From: Candidatus Faecicola pullistercoris
GTDB taxonomy: Bacteria > Bacillota > Clostridia > Christensenellales > CAG-917
DNA: 64,000 nucleotides
Assembly (NCBI GenBank): GCA_018714105.1
Contig: DVNW01000003.1
Span: 1 to 64,000, forward strand
Direction: 5' to 3'
Each line of letters starts with the position of its first letter. Position 1 is the stretch's first letter. The translations under genes were made by a program, and so were the position numbers. This document shows, piece by piece, positions 63,147 to 64,000 of the stretch. The notes under the pieces are model-generated. The model was not told where the DNA came from and ran no database searches. It was given only the letters and a program-made list of their open reading frames with translations.

Positions 63147-64000
63147 ATGGACGAATCTGTTTTGAATGTCAGCGCGGCTCCCGAAGAGGAAGCCGATATT
63201 AACGAAATACTTAAAATCCGCAAGGAAAAACTTGCAGAGCTTATCGCTGCAGGCAAAAATCCTTACGAAATCGTTAAATTCGATAAGGAAAACTCTTCCG
63301 CCGATATTATTGACAATTATCCGGACTACGAGGGTAAAACGGTATCGCTTGCCGGCCGCCTCGTAAGCAAAAGGGTTATGGGCAAGGCCAGTTTCGGGCA
63401 TCTTCTCGACGGGCAGGGCCAGATTCAGCTTTATTTTAAAAAGGACGTTCTCGGCGACGACGTTTACGAGGACTTCAAAAAGTACGATATAGGCGACATT
63501 ATCGGCGTCAAAGGCGAGGTCTTTACCACGCATAAGGGTGAAATCAGCGTCAAGGTTACCGAGCTTTCACTGCTTTCCAAGTCCCTTCTGCCCCTTCCCG
63601 AGAAGTGGCACGGGCTTACAAATACCGACCTCAGGTACCGCCAGAGGTACGTAGATCTTATCGCCAACCCCGAAGTCAAAAAGACTTTCGTCGTAAGAAG
63701 CAGGATAATAAGCGCGATAAGAGAGTTTCTGGACGGCGAAGGCTTTATCGAAGTCGAAACGCCTATCCTCAATACCATAGCGGGCGGCGCAAGCGCAAGG
63801 CCCTTCATTACCCATCACAACACTCTCGATATCGATATGTACATGCGCATAGCTCCCGAGCTGTATCTCAAAAGGCTTATCGTGGGCGGCTTCGAAAAAG
63901 TCTACGAAATGGGCAGGCTGTTCAGAAACGAAGGTATGGACCCCAAACACAATCCCGAATTCACAACAGTGGAACTCTATCAGGCTTATACCGATTATCA
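63147..64000 (+). CDS. lysS: Lysyl-tRNA synthetase, class II (N-terminal part, cut by window edge)
   Basis: An open frame of 284 codons running off the window. The N-terminal OB-fold anticodon domain has [26 protein letters not shown]; class II motif 1 is in [15 protein letters not shown], preceded by [10 protein letters not shown], and motif 2 begins in [22 protein letters not shown]. The ATG at 63147 lies 17 bases after greA; no strong ribosome site is seen. Confidence 0.96.
   Translation, partial: MDESVLNVSAAPEEEADINEILKIRKEKLAELIAAGKNPYEIVKFDKENSSADIIDNYPDYEGKTVSLAGRLVSKRVMGKASFGHLLDGQGQIQLYFKKDVLGDDVYEDFKKYDIGDIIGVKGEVFTTHKGEISVKVTELSLLSKSLLPLPEKWHGLTNTDLRYRQRYVDLIANPEVKKTFVVRSRIISAIREFLDGEGFIEVETPILNTIAGGASARPFITHHNTLDIDMYMRIAPELYLKRLIVGGFEKVYEMGRLFRNEGMDPKHNPEFTTVELYQAYTDY

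Overview
The window looks like the replication-origin region of a Bacillota (Firmicutes) chromosome, most likely an uncultured anaerobic clostridial lineage. This rests on a dnaA-dnaN-gyrB-gyrA block, a separate rpmH-rnpA-yidD-yidC-khpB-mnmE-mnmG block, parB with canonical parS sites, a spore-type YyaC protein, a cysteine T-box leader, NatAB-like ABC genes and strong AGGAGG ribosome sites. No rRNA, tRNA, CRISPR array, insertion sequence or prophage was found.

Layout. 1-856: end of an unknown gene and a DNA methyltransferase. 1-9.5 kb: alcohol dehydrogenase, ychF, uppP, argS, a GH13 alpha-glucosidase and a condensation-type acyltransferase. 9.6-20.2 kb: gyrA, gyrB, a 78-codon unknown gene, dnaN and dnaA on the minus strand, recF diverging from dnaA, then parB and rsmG with an MFS carrier. 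21.8-24.3 kb: mtnN-luxS and a metallophosphoesterase. 24.3-27.3 kb: about 3 kb almost without genes, holding parS sites, DnaA boxes and one short zinc-ribbon gene. I read 25.52-25.80 kb as the likely origin and centromere: genes to the left run mostly on minus, genes to the right mostly on plus, and the plus strand becomes G-rich just after it. 27.3-35 kb: a second MFS carrier, a 54-residue ORF and the rpmH to mnmG block. 34.8-40.7 kb: an XRE repressor with two operators in front of natAB, then ftsH, yyaC and a CvpA-like protein. 41-49.8 kb: a 1027-residue repeat protein, a GNAT enzyme, T-box-cysE-cysS, a membrane protein that looks like an M28 peptidase without its metal ligands, and a PTS IIC-type carrier.

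50-62 kb is the most unusual part: two convergent gene sets that look like one metabolic system. The plus-strand set has a protein with two SCP2-like halves, a class III aminotransferase, a transketolase split into two genes, a second double-SCP2-like protein, a TPR membrane protein, a D-2-hydroxyacid dehydrogenase and a small exported protein. The minus-strand set has a TetR regulator, a second class III aminotransferase, an FGGY kinase, a class II aldolase-like protein lacking zinc ligands, and an intact class II aldolase. The parts suggest handling of a phosphorylated keto-sugar or amino-sugar, but the substrate cannot be read from sequence. The window ends with greA, behind a perfect promoter and a leader terminator, and the start of lysS.
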